The notes under the pieces are model-generated. The model did no database searches and was not told where the DNA came from. It was given only the letters and a program-made list of their open reading frames with translations. Made by a program: the position numbers and the translations under genes. Positions 7,741-14,589 of a stretch of 26,799 bases of DNA are shown here, one piece after another. Position 1 is the first letter of the stretch, and each line of letters starts with the position of its first letter. The DNA is taken from assembly GCA_002387845.1 (NCBI GenBank), contig DGLB01000046.1:51620-78418 (forward strand), given 5' to 3'. The stretch is from Stenotrophomonas maltophilia (lineage in GTDB: Bacteria > Pseudomonadota > Gammaproteobacteria > Xanthomonadales > Xanthomonadaceae).

Positions 7741-8026
7741 GGTGCGAGGGGTGGGAAGGGGCGTCCCCCATTGTGCATGTCGCCCGTGACAGGGGAGGGA
7801 GGGCGCGTAAGTGTTTGATCTGAATGAAGGGCCAATCGCCCGGTGTGGTGCGCGTCATCAATTTGACGCCGATCCCGTACAATCTTGCCAGCGCAGCCTT
7901 GGGGAGGTTGCGGGCCCTGGGCGGGCATTGCATCGCCTTGTGGTAACGATTTGCTGTGCAGTATGGATGCTCGACTACGGCCGTGCGCCCGGACAGGGCC
8001 AGGCATTACGCAGGGAGAAGCGGAAC
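7741..8026. other. Intergenic region between the transporter and the immunity genes
   Basis: This 286-base divergent spacer has no convincing gene. A -10-like TACAAT occurs at 7878-7883, without a good -35 at the proper distance. Just after it, GCAGCC and GGTTGC can form a 6-bp stem around a TTGGGGA loop, so the leader of the immunity gene may be structured. This is a suggestion from base pairing only. Confidence 0.35.
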
Positions 8027-8551
8027 GTGAACTTGAATACCTCGAATCTGGCACTGAGCGCAGCCACGTGCCGTGCTGCGTTGCTGGCACTCTGCCTTGT
8101 GCTGGCGGCCTCCCATGCTGCCGCCGCTACACCGCAGACGTCTTCGGCACCTGCCGAGGACACGATCGACGACGACGACCTGGACCCAGGCCTGGACGAT
8201 TCCTACAACGTCGCAGATTTCCGTCCTCAGTACGGGGCCTGCATCGAGGCGAGTGACGCCGTCATGCCTGAGATCAAGGACTGCCAGGACGAGGAGTTTG
8301 CCTACCAGAAGGCAAGACTGCGCGCCGCCCTGGCCCGGATCAATTCGGGACCGGACGGCTACTTCAAGGACGAGGTCGGCAACTGGCAGGCGGAATACAT
8401 GCGTTTCACCAACATCAACTGCGGTGAAAAGGAGAAGAACGGCCCCGTAGGCGAAGGGCTGTCTTGCTTCATGAATCGCTACGCCAATCGCGCAAATGCG
8501 TTGGAAGCCCTCGCCGACATGGCGGAAAAGGTTTACGGAAAGGAGCGCTGA
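8027..8551 (+). CDS. Periplasmic LprI/DUF1311-like protein, probable X-T4SS immunity protein (first copy)
   Basis: A 174-residue exported protein. It starts at a GTG with AGGGAG at 8012-8017, giving a signal peptide whose hydrophobic core is LLALCLVLAASHAAAA; no lipobox at the cleavage site, so it is probably soluble in the periplasm. After an acidic linker (DTIDDDDLDPGLDD) comes a Cys-rich helical domain: YGACIEASDAVMPEIKDCQDEEFAYQ, then NINCGE, then LSCFMNRYANRANALEAL. This cysteine spacing is that of the LprI/DUF1311 lysozyme-inhibitor-like family, which includes known immunity proteins of Xanthomonadales T4SS effectors. It is a paralogue of the next gene, and both precede a peptidoglycan-targeting effector. 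The immunity role is inferred from family and context. Confidence 0.82.
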   Translation: MNLNTSNLALSAATCRAALLALCLVLAASHAAAATPQTSSAPAEDTIDDDDLDPGLDDSYNVADFRPQYGACIEASDAVMPEIKDCQDEEFAYQKARLRAALARINSGPDGYFKDEVGNWQAEYMRFTNINCGEKEKNGPVGEGLSCFMNRYANRANALEALADMAEKVYGKER

Positions 8552-8643
8552 CACTCAGCGTCTTCAACCCGTTGCGTGCAAAGGCACAAAACAAGAATCA
8601 CGCTGCTAACAGCAAGGCAGCCACTTGCAAGGAGAACCAGACA

Positions 8644-9249
8644 ATGCGGACTACGAACACCCACCAGCACCGTCGCGTCGCTCAACCGATCAAGCGGTCA
8701 TTTGCGGTACTTGCCTTGGCTCTGGCTCTGGCTGGATGCCAAGCTCCGGGAACCGAAGCGCAAACCGCGAATGTGCCGGCGGCCACCCCTGAGACGGCAG
8801 CAGCAGCTCCGTCCGCCCCAGCAACCTCGCCGGAAGCGCCCGCCGCTGGTTCGGCCGAAGCTCCCGTGACCAACGCCGATGCTGCCGATAACGCGCAGCC
8901 CGCCCCGCTGGATGACTCCTACAACAAAGCCAACCTGCGCCCGGAATATGCCAAGTGCATCAAGGCCACCGAAGGGGTGACACCGGAAATCCAGGCCTGC
9001 CAGGACGAAGAGTTCGCGTGGCAGGAAAAGCGCCTGCAGACCGTGTGGGGCAAGATTGCCGACGGTCCGGACAGCGTTGAGAAGGACAAGCTGGCTGACG
9101 AACAGGCCGCTTATATGGAAGACACCGACAAGAACTGCACCTGGAACCCGGATGAAGACGGCCAAGGCCAGATGCTGGATGCGCAGTCGTGCCGTATCAA
9201 CCGTTACGCCAACCGCGCTGACGCGCTGCAGGCGCTCACCTCGAAGTAA
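8644..9249 (+). CDS. LprI/DUF1311-like lipoprotein, probable X-T4SS immunity protein (second copy)
   Basis: A 201-residue lipoprotein. The signal peptide ends in the lipobox LALAGC (Cys about residue 32), followed by a roughly 60-residue Ala/Pro/Thr-rich tether. The C-terminal domain repeats the pattern of the preceding gene: LDDSYNKANLRPEYAKCI, TPEIQACQDEEFAWQ, DKNCTWN and SCRINRYANRADALQAL, with the four cysteines in equivalent places. AAGGAGA at 8629-8635 supports the start. The effector gene begins 25 bases after the stop, so the two are very likely co-transcribed. I infer that it protects the producer's own wall from the effector or from sibling attack while anchored to a membrane. The +2 residue is Gln, so outer-membrane sorting is expected. 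Confidence 0.87.
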   Translation: MRTTNTHQHRRVAQPIKRSFAVLALALALAGCQAPGTEAQTANVPAATPETAAAAPSAPATSPEAPAAGSAEAPVTNADAADNAQPAPLDDSYNKANLRPEYAKCIKATEGVTPEIQACQDEEFAWQEKRLQTVWGKIADGPDSVEKDKLADEQAAYMEDTDKNCTWNPDEDGQGQMLDAQSCRINRYANRADALQALTSK

Positions 9250-9274
9250 ACCATCCCGCAAAGGAGTGTAGGCA

Positions 9275-11671
9275 ATGGACGTTGTAACCCAGGCAAAGCA
9301 GAAGATGGACGACTGGCACCGTGGTGCCACCTCGGCGCACTACGAAACCGGCGGTCGCGGCGCCGGCCACGTGTCCACCGGCAAGGGTGATCACGGTGGC
9401 GTGTCGTACGGCAGCTACCAGTACGCCACCAACGTCGGCGGCGCTGCGGAGTACGTGGCGGCATCGCGTTACAAGGACGAGTTCACCGGCCTGAAGCCCG
9501 GCACCCCGGAGTTCACCGCGCGCTGGAAGGAAGTGGCCGCCGAGCACCCGAAGGAGTTCGCGCAGGACCAGCACGACTTCATCCAGACCAAGTACTACGA
9601 CGTGCAGATGGGGCGCCTGAAGGACATCGGTATCGACCTGTCTGATCGTGGCCCGGCGGTGCAGGATGCCCTGTGGAGCACCTCGGTGCAGTACCGCGGC
9701 ATCACGCGCTCTGTATTCGAGAAGGGCTTGGAAACGGCTTACGGAAAGGACTACAAGCTCTCCGACCTCAGCGACGAGCAGATTGTCCGTGCGGTGCAGG
9801 ACTACAAGCACGACAACGTGAAGACCCACTTCTCCAAGTCACCGGATCTGTGGGATTCGCTGGCCAACCGTGCTCTCAACGAGAAAACCTCGTTGGTCGG
9901 GCTGGCGCGCTATGACGAAGTGAACAAGCACCCTGAGCAGTATCAGGGCAAGGACTACCAGCAGGCCTTCGGCGAACCGGAGCCGCAGCAGTCGCGCGGC
10001 CGCACCCGGGCCGCCCCGATGGCCGATGGCATGCTCACGCCGGGCGAGCGCGGCGATGAAGTGGGTGCACTGCAGGACAAGCTGATCCAGGCCGGCTACA
10101 CGGGCAAGGACGGCCAGCCACTGACCGCCGACAAGCATTACGGCCCCAACACCGAACATGCCGTGCGCGAGTTCCAGCGTGACCACGGGCTGTCGGTGGA
10201 CGGCAAGGCGGGCAAGAACACCCTTGATGCCATCAATGGCGCGGCACCCCAGCAGGCACCTGCGCAGCCGGCGACGCCAGCAGCCCCGAGCCCGGCAGCA
10301 CCGCCGACGCCCGCGCGTGACCAGGCAGCCCCGGCCCAGGAGCAGGCTCCGACGGGTCCGGCTCCAGCCGCGGCACCTGGCGGCGAGCGCATCCGCCTCG
10401 TCGAGCCCATGGGAAGCGCTGATGGCAAGGCCAACCGCACCATTCCGCATGGCACTTCCGGTGAGGATGCCTTCCGCGAAATGCACATCCATCATCCCAA
10501 TGCCAACCGCGAGGCGGTTCGTACCGGCGATGCCAGCAAGGCCGATCGCCCGTCGCAGATGGTGGAAGGCGAGCTGGAGACGGTCCGCACCCGCGAGGAC
10601 AAGAACGGCATCCCGCTGGTGCACAAAGACCTGATTCTCACCAACCAGGCGGGCGGGCGTGGCGTGATGGTCCCCAATCCGGTGGAAGGTTACGTCCAGG
10701 TCAACCAGGACAAGTGGAACTCCATCAGCATCTACAGCCACCCGGCCGGTCATCCTGATCGCGAGCTGGTGGGTCAGGTGTTACATGGCGAACGCGGTAC
10801 CACGCCCTACAAGACCGGTGACTTCGTCGAGTACGGCGCGCCGCTGATCAAGCAGTCCGACGCCGGTACCCCGGGTGCGGTGCACGCTCACATCGAGCTG
10901 GAGCCTGATCAGTTCCGCAAGTACATGGGCGACATCCTCAACGACCGCATCACGCTGGGCGGTGACGTGCACAAGCAGGGCCCGCAGCACAAGGACGGCC
11001 CGTCGCACGGTGCCATGGCTGACGGCATGCTCACCAAGACCGAGCGCGGCGATGACGTCAAGGCGATGCAGGAAAAGCTGGCCGGCCTGGGCTACCAGGG
11101 CAAGGACGGCAAGCCGTTGTCCACCACCGGCTATTTCGGTGACGACACTCTTGCCGCCGTGCAGAAGTTCCAGCGCGAGCATGGCCTGAAGGACGATGGC
11201 AAGGCCGGCGATAAAACCCTGACCGCGCTCGACGCTGCCACCGCCGAGAAGAAGCAGGCTCCGAAAGAGCCGAGCATGCGCGACGCCTCGCACGCCGACA
11301 ACGGTCGCTACAACCAGGCCGTGGACAAGCTGCAGAACCTGGAACAGCAGCGTGCCCAGGGTGGCCTGAAGCCGCTGTACGCCGACAAGGAACAGCTGGA
11401 GCGCGTCGCCGGCCAGATGGTGGTGTCCAGCAAGGCGGCTGGCATGCAGCAGATTGACTCGGTGGTCGCCCGTCCGGACGGCACCGGTGTGATCGCCGTG
11501 CAGGGCACCCTGGGTGACCCGGCCTCGCGCCGCGCGCTGGTGGAGCACAACCAGGCGGCCCAGCAGACCGTGGAAGCCAGCACCCGCCAGGCCGACACGC
11601 AGAGCCAGTCGCAGCAGCAGGATCAGAACCAGAACCAGCAGCAGGAACAGAACCGCTCGCGCGGGATGTAA
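9275..11671 (+). CDS. Multidomain peptidoglycan-targeting X-T4SS effector with XVIPCD
   Basis: A 798-residue protein without a signal peptide. Residues about 15-215 form a muramidase-like domain (HYETGGRGAGHVSTG with E24 as candidate acid, then GGVSYGSYQYA), as in VgrG-associated and phage lysins. Two peptidoglycan-binding domains follow, at about 250-320 and 580-652, each with GMLTxxERGDxVxxxQ and FQREHGL-type motifs. Between them, after a Pro/Ala linker (323-370), lies an M23-like segment with VMVPNPVEGYVQV and VHAHIELE (H537, H539); the first metal motif HxxxD is not clear. Residues about 668-798 match the XVIPCD export signal (GRYNQAVDKLQNLEQQR, LYADKEQLERVAGQMV, GTLGDPASRRALVEH) and end in a Gln-rich tail. 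It is probably injected into rivals to cut their wall. AAGGAG at 9261-9266 supports the start. Confidence 0.9.
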   Translation: MDVVTQAKQKMDDWHRGATSAHYETGGRGAGHVSTGKGDHGGVSYGSYQYATNVGGAAEYVAASRYKDEFTGLKPGTPEFTARWKEVAAEHPKEFAQDQHDFIQTKYYDVQMGRLKDIGIDLSDRGPAVQDALWSTSVQYRGITRSVFEKGLETAYGKDYKLSDLSDEQIVRAVQDYKHDNVKTHFSKSPDLWDSLANRALNEKTSLVGLARYDEVNKHPEQYQGKDYQQAFGEPEPQQSRGRTRAAPMADGMLTPGERGDEVGALQDKLIQAGYTGKDGQPLTADKHYGPNTEHAVREFQRDHGLSVDGKAGKNTLDAINGAAPQQAPAQPATPAAPSPAAPPTPARDQAAPAQEQAPTGPAPAAAPGGERIRLVEPMGSADGKANRTIPHGTSGEDAFREMHIHHPNANREAVRTGDASKADRPSQMVEGELETVRTREDKNGIPLVHKDLILTNQAGGRGVMVPNPVEGYVQVNQDKWNSISIYSHPAGHPDRELVGQVLHGERGTTPYKTGDFVEYGAPLIKQSDAGTPGAVHAHIELEPDQFRKYMGDILNDRITLGGDVHKQGPQHKDGPSHGAMADGMLTKTERGDDVKAMQEKLAGLGYQGKDGKPLSTTGYFGDDTLAAVQKFQREHGLKDDGKAGDKTLTALDAATAEKKQAPKEPSMRDASHADNGRYNQAVDKLQNLEQQRAQGGLKPLYADKEQLERVAGQMVVSSKAAGMQQIDSVVARPDGTGVIAVQGTLGDPASRRALVEHNQAAQQTVEASTRQADTQSQSQQQDQNQNQQQEQNRSRGM

Positions 11672-11682
11672 GCGTTGCAAAT

Positions 11683-11711
11683 GGCCGGTGGCGTGCAATG
11701 CGCCACCGGCC
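11683..11711 (+). terminator. Strong hairpin after the effector gene
   Basis: The arms GGCCGGTGGCG and CGCCACCGGCC (11 bp) enclose a 7-base loop, starting 12 bases after the effector stop. The following bases GATGTTGT are only weakly T-rich, so termination is likely but not of the classical U-tract kind. Confidence 0.65.
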
Positions 11712-12130
11712 GATGTTGTACAGAACACGGTTGTTACCTGCGCCACGCGCACTGATGCGGTCATGCGGGTCGATCACGTCTCGTGACCAATCAAAACATC
11801 CTATTGATTTGACGTGCATGCGCGGATTCGATGCGGGTCTCGCGGCATCACGGCCGATTGATTTTTCCACTTCTGGAACACGCATCTCAAAATTTGCGTG
11901 CCAATTGCGACTCTGGCTCGATTGCGACCACCTGCGCGCAAACCCCTGTCGCAAATGCCAATTTCAATCCATCGCATCAAGGCGCACTGTCCGCCTCGGG
12001 TTTCGCGGCCCATCGATAGCAAATAATGTTCTGTGCATCCCGGCGTCGGGAGGGTGGTTAATACAACACCCTCGTGAGGGGGAAATACGCCACACCGTAA
12101 TGCTACGAACGGCCGCAAACCTCCCGACCT
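11712..12130. other. Gene-free stretch with several small hairpins
   Basis: No convincing protein gene is seen in about 420 bases, and base composition is lower in GC than the flanks. There are repeated words around ATTGCGAC (11905-11935) and a dyad TCACG/CGTGA at 11776-11788. From about 12040 a run of hairpins appears: CCCG/CGGG, GGGTG/CACCC and CCCTC/GAGGG. These lead straight into the stem before the SymE-like gene, so this part may be its leader or an antisense RNA locus. Confidence 0.4.
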
Positions 12131-12153
12131 CCCCTCGCCTTAACGGCGAGGGG
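12131..12153 (+). promoter_or_regulatory. Hairpin in the leader of the SymE-like gene
   Basis: CCCCTCGCC pairs with GGCGAGGGG (9 bp) around TTAAC, ending 25 bases before the SymE-like start codon. It is followed by TATTAAATG rather than a T-run. An ATG at 12160 opens an 18-codon frame that overlaps the gene's start and stops at 12213. Leader control of the downstream gene is plausible but unproven. Confidence 0.45.
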
Positions 12154-12178
12154 TATTAAATGACGACGGAGATTTCCC

Positions 12179-12526
12179 ATGCACAAGAACCGCGCATCCG
12201 CGCCAGATCGTGACGCAACCTCCTCAGAAACAACCGGCCTGACCCAGCGTTGCCGCTGCTGCAACAGCCTGCTGCAACCACCGGTGCTGTCCAACCAACC
12301 CGTCCCCTTCATCCTGCTGCACGGCCCTTGGCTGCACGACATGGGCATGAGAGTGGGAGCACGCGTGATCGTCGAGGCCGGCCTCGGTCTGGTCACCGTA
12401 GCGCTGGTGGGTCCAGGCGACCTCGTGGAAGAAGTAACGCCCAACGGACCCGACGGCGTGATCCACCAGATCCACTTCACCGACGTCCACGCCGACCCGA
12501 TCCGGCAGATGCCGTCCGCCGCGTAG
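12179..12526 (+). CDS. SymE-like small protein
   Basis: A 115-residue protein. Its central part VPFILLHGPWLHDMGMRVGARVIVEAGLGLVTVAL (split here: PFILLHGPWLHDMG, then RVGARVIVEAG) fits the SymE core, which in the family runs LxGxWLxxxGF followed by GxxVxVxxxxGxL. SymE of Escherichia coli is an SOS-induced type I toxin controlled by the antisense RNA SymR and has an AbrB-like fold. The N-terminus here is longer and holds a CRCC cysteine cluster (about residues 25-28), and the C-terminus (about 82-115) is extra. GGAG at 12168-12171 supports the start. No LexA site was recognised. Many chromosomal SymE-like proteins are not proven toxins, so the function remains open. Confidence 0.6.
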   Translation: MHKNRASAPDRDATSSETTGLTQRCRCCNSLLQPPVLSNQPVPFILLHGPWLHDMGMRVGARVIVEAGLGLVTVALVGPGDLVEEVTPNGPDGVIHQIHFTDVHADPIRQMPSAA

Positions 12527-12540
12527 CTCGCCACCCAATC

Positions 12541-12562
12541 GCGCCCGGCACGCGCCGGGCGC
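12541..12562 (+). terminator. GC-rich hairpin after the SymE-like gene
   Basis: GCGCCCGGC and GCCGGGCGC form a 9-bp stem with a 4-base loop, 14 bases after the stop. It lacks a T-run, like most hairpins in this window. Confidence 0.55.
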
Positions 12563-12612
12563 AACAACACCATTCCGCCGGCCAACCCCGACTCAACCAC
12601 GGCACCCCGCCG

Positions 12613-12690
12613 GGTAGAGTCGGTCGAAAGACGACTGCCGATAACGATGGTCGGCCCAGTAGCGCATGACCCCAAACGAAGAAGCGTGCA
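12613..12690 (+). repeat. SMAG-ended repeat, partial copy (third member of the island repeat family)
   Basis: It starts GTAGAGTCGGTCG, continues through ACGACTGCCGATAACG, and can be aligned with the repeats at 13163 and 19426 for about 75 bases, including the later AACGAAGAAGCG block. Similarity is then lost inside the 3' end of the minus-strand small gene. It is the most decayed of the three copies. Confidence 0.65.
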
Positions 12691-12692
12691 CC

Positions 12693-12998
12693 TCACCCAC
12701 ACACGCCTTCCCCAACCTGCCTCTTGAAAATCCAACAACTAACCGCTCGGGTTCCCTTAGGCCCCCGCACCCACCGAATTCGCAAAAACCGCGGACACCG
12801 CCGTACCGCCTTCCGCAGCAGATAAACCGGTGGAAGCTCCACCCCCAGCACCTCTGCTGCGGCATGCACCGCAACCAGCCGTATCGCCAGCAGCTTCGGG
12901 TCAATGGAGTGGTTCTTGATCACCTCATCTTCCAAACCTTTGTTCGCAGCCTTCCAGAAGCGCTCGATCATCTGATCCTGCGTCCACACGTCCTGCAT
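12693..12998 (-). CDS. Small hypothetical protein
   Basis: A frame of 101 residues starting MQDVWTQDQMIERFWKAANK, with a ribosome-binding-site-like GGGAGAA about 7 bases ahead of the ATG at 12998. The first 60 residues are helical and of normal amino-acid composition (LLAIRLVAVHAAAEVLGVELPP). The last 30 are Arg/Gly/Trp-rich and overlap the decayed repeat copy, so the original C-terminus may have been lost or replaced. I do not recognise the family. It sits between two repeat copies at the left edge of the island. Moderate to low support. Confidence 0.45.
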   Translation of the reverse strand: MQDVWTQDQMIERFWKAANKGLEDEVIKNHSIDPKLLAIRLVAVHAAAEVLGVELPPVYLLRKAVRRCPRFLRIRWVRGPKGTRAVSCWIFKRQVGEGVCG

Positions 12999-13080
12999 CT
13001 TCAGTTCTCCCAGAGGCCCAATGGCTGAGGCCCACAACTGAAGGGATTCTCCGGTCCCAGGGTTCGCATGAGAATTCCGA

Positions 13081-13101
13081 GTGACGCAATCGGCGCGTCA
13101 C
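13081..13101. repeat. Short hairpin upstream of the small hypothetical gene
   Basis: GTGACGC and GCGTCAC (7 bp) surround a 7-base loop. It lies 83 bases before the start of the minus-strand small gene; an operator or a structural role is possible. Confidence 0.3.
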
Positions 13102-13162
13102 GCGTCATGGACTGCGCGGCATCCACGCTGCAGTGTTCGCCGTTCAACGTGCGCCGCGTGCT

Positions 13163-13301
13163 GGTAGCGTCGGTCGTCAGACGACGGCCGATAACGGTGA
13201 TCGGCACGGTAACGAGTGGACACCAACGCAGAAGCGCGTCTCCGTTCGAAGGTCATTCGTTCCCGCAGTGATTCTTGTCATCGGCCGTTGTCCGTCGACC
13301 G
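13163..13301 (+). repeat. SMAG-ended repeat, left copy bracketing the island
   Basis: The left end GTAGCGTCGGTCGTCAGACG and the core with CAACGCAGAAGCGCGTCTCC match the copy at 19426-19572 along their whole shared length (roughly three quarters identical by eye), in the same orientation. The right end is the inverted SMAG half ATCGGCCGTTGTCCGTCGACCG, but its last bases (ACGCTACC in the other copy) are replaced by phage portal sequence. The element junction therefore lies at about 13301-13310. Confidence 0.75.
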
Positions 13302-13309
13302 CACCGGCC

Positions 13310-14514
13310 GCTCAGCCACGCCCGCTTCACCCAGCTTGCCCTGGACTTCACCACCTTCGGCACAGCCTATGTGGAGCGCAGGAAATCCGTTCTGGGCCGG
13401 TTTATGGAGATCCACGTCCCCCTGTCGCAGTACGTGCGGCGCGGTGTTGAGCCGGGGGAGTACTTCAAAGTCCGCGGCTTCCATTGCCGAGCATGAGTTC
13501 GAGCCGGGCAGCGTTCACCAGCTGCGGGAGGCTGATGCCGATCAGGAGATCTACGGATTGCCGGAATGGCTTCCTGCTGTCCAGTCAGCGCTACTCAATG
13601 AATCGGCCACGCTGTTCCGCCGCAAGTACTACAACAACGGCTCCCACGCCGGGTTCATCTTGTACCTGTCCGACTCCAAGGTGTCCGATGCCGATGTGGC
13701 CTCCATGCGCGAGGCACTGAAACACGCGCGCGGCCCTGGCAACTTCCGCAACCTGTTCCTGCAATCGCCCGGCGGGAACAAGGACGGGCTGAAGTTGATC
13801 CCGGTCAGCGAGGTCGCGGCGAAGGATGAATTCACCGGCATCAAGAGCGTAACCGGCGGCGAAATGCTGGCCTCGCTGCGCATCCCGCCACAGCTGATGG
13901 GCATCGTGCCCCAGAACAGTGGCGGCTTTGGCTCAATCCGTGAGGCTGCGACTGTATGGGCTGCGATGGAGTTGGAAGCCATCCAGACCCGCATGCTGGC
14001 CATCAACGATTGGCTGGGCGAGGAAGTGATCGCGTTCGGCGACCGCGTGCTGAAGGATGGCGCACAGGTTCTGCTGTTTACTGACTGGCGGCAGCTCCCG
14101 CTCACCAGCGACGCCCTCCAGTGCGCCGGCTTCACATGGCGCGGTGTGGCCGTCTGGGACAAGACGGAAGGCGTGCGTCCGAAGCTGGGCCGCTTCCACA
14201 ACCAAGCCGAGTACATCGTGTGGGGCAGCAAGGAGCACATGCTCGGCAACCGCCGCGCCCTGGTGCTGCCAGGTGTCGTGCGAGAGTCCGTACGCAAGGC
14301 GGACAAGCACCACATGACCGGGAAGCCCACGCCCCTGACGCGGCAACTAGTGCGGATCTGCGAGGAAGGTGGCCACGCCCTCGCCCCGTTCGCCGGCGGC
14401 GGCAATACGTTGGTTGCTGTCCAGGAGGAAGGGCTCGGCTGGACCGGCATCGAGATAGCCAAGCACTATTTCGACGTGGCGCGTGATCGCGTTGGATCCG
14501 ATCGCATAGGGTGA
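13310..14514 (+). pseudogene. Phage portal fragment fused in frame to a DNA methyltransferase tail
   Basis: Remnant of two phage genes. From about 13310 one frame encodes a P2 gpQ/PBSX-type portal segment (FTQLALDFTTFGTAYVERR), running to a stop at 13496. A frameshift near 13480 carries the portal into another frame: IYGLPEWL, LNESATLFRRKYY, GPGNFRNLFL, VAAKDEFTGIKS, PPQLMGIVPQNSGGFG, NDWLGEEVI. At about 14030-14050 the same frame passes into a beta-class amino-methyltransferase (LLFTDWRQLPLTSDALQ, RGVAVWDKTEG, FHNQAEYIVWGS) ending with the SAM motif FAGGGNTLVA at about 14389. The DPPY-type catalytic motif would precede the fusion point and is missing. The portal lacks its N-terminus and C-terminus. 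Both halves are therefore almost certainly inactive; the fusion looks like the scar of a large deletion. Confidence 0.85.
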
Positions 14515-14558
14515 CGCAGGTCCAACAGTCACCTAGAAATACGGAGTATTTGGTGTTT

Positions 14559-14579
14559 GCCGCCTCAATTAGAGGCGGC
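14559..14579. terminator. Hairpin between the phage remnant and the OLD-family gene
   Basis: GCCGCCTC and GAGGCGGC form an 8-bp stem with a 5-base loop, 10 bases past the stop of the minus-strand OLD gene and 45 bases past the stop of the fusion frame. It could serve both convergent genes, though neither side has a T-run. Confidence 0.45.
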
Positions 14580-14589
14580 ACAATACGTC

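Noticed and set aside
7884..7970. CCTTGGGGAG in the leader before the immunity genes looked like the start of a yybP-ykoY manganese riboswitch.
   Set aside because: The other conserved parts of that riboswitch are missing and the downstream gene has no link to manganese. Only a small hairpin remains supported.
12613..13301. Closely spaced palindromic repeats at the left island edge, considered as a CRISPR array.
   Set aside because: The repeats are long, diverged, SMAG-like and irregularly spaced, with no uniform spacers and no cas genes.
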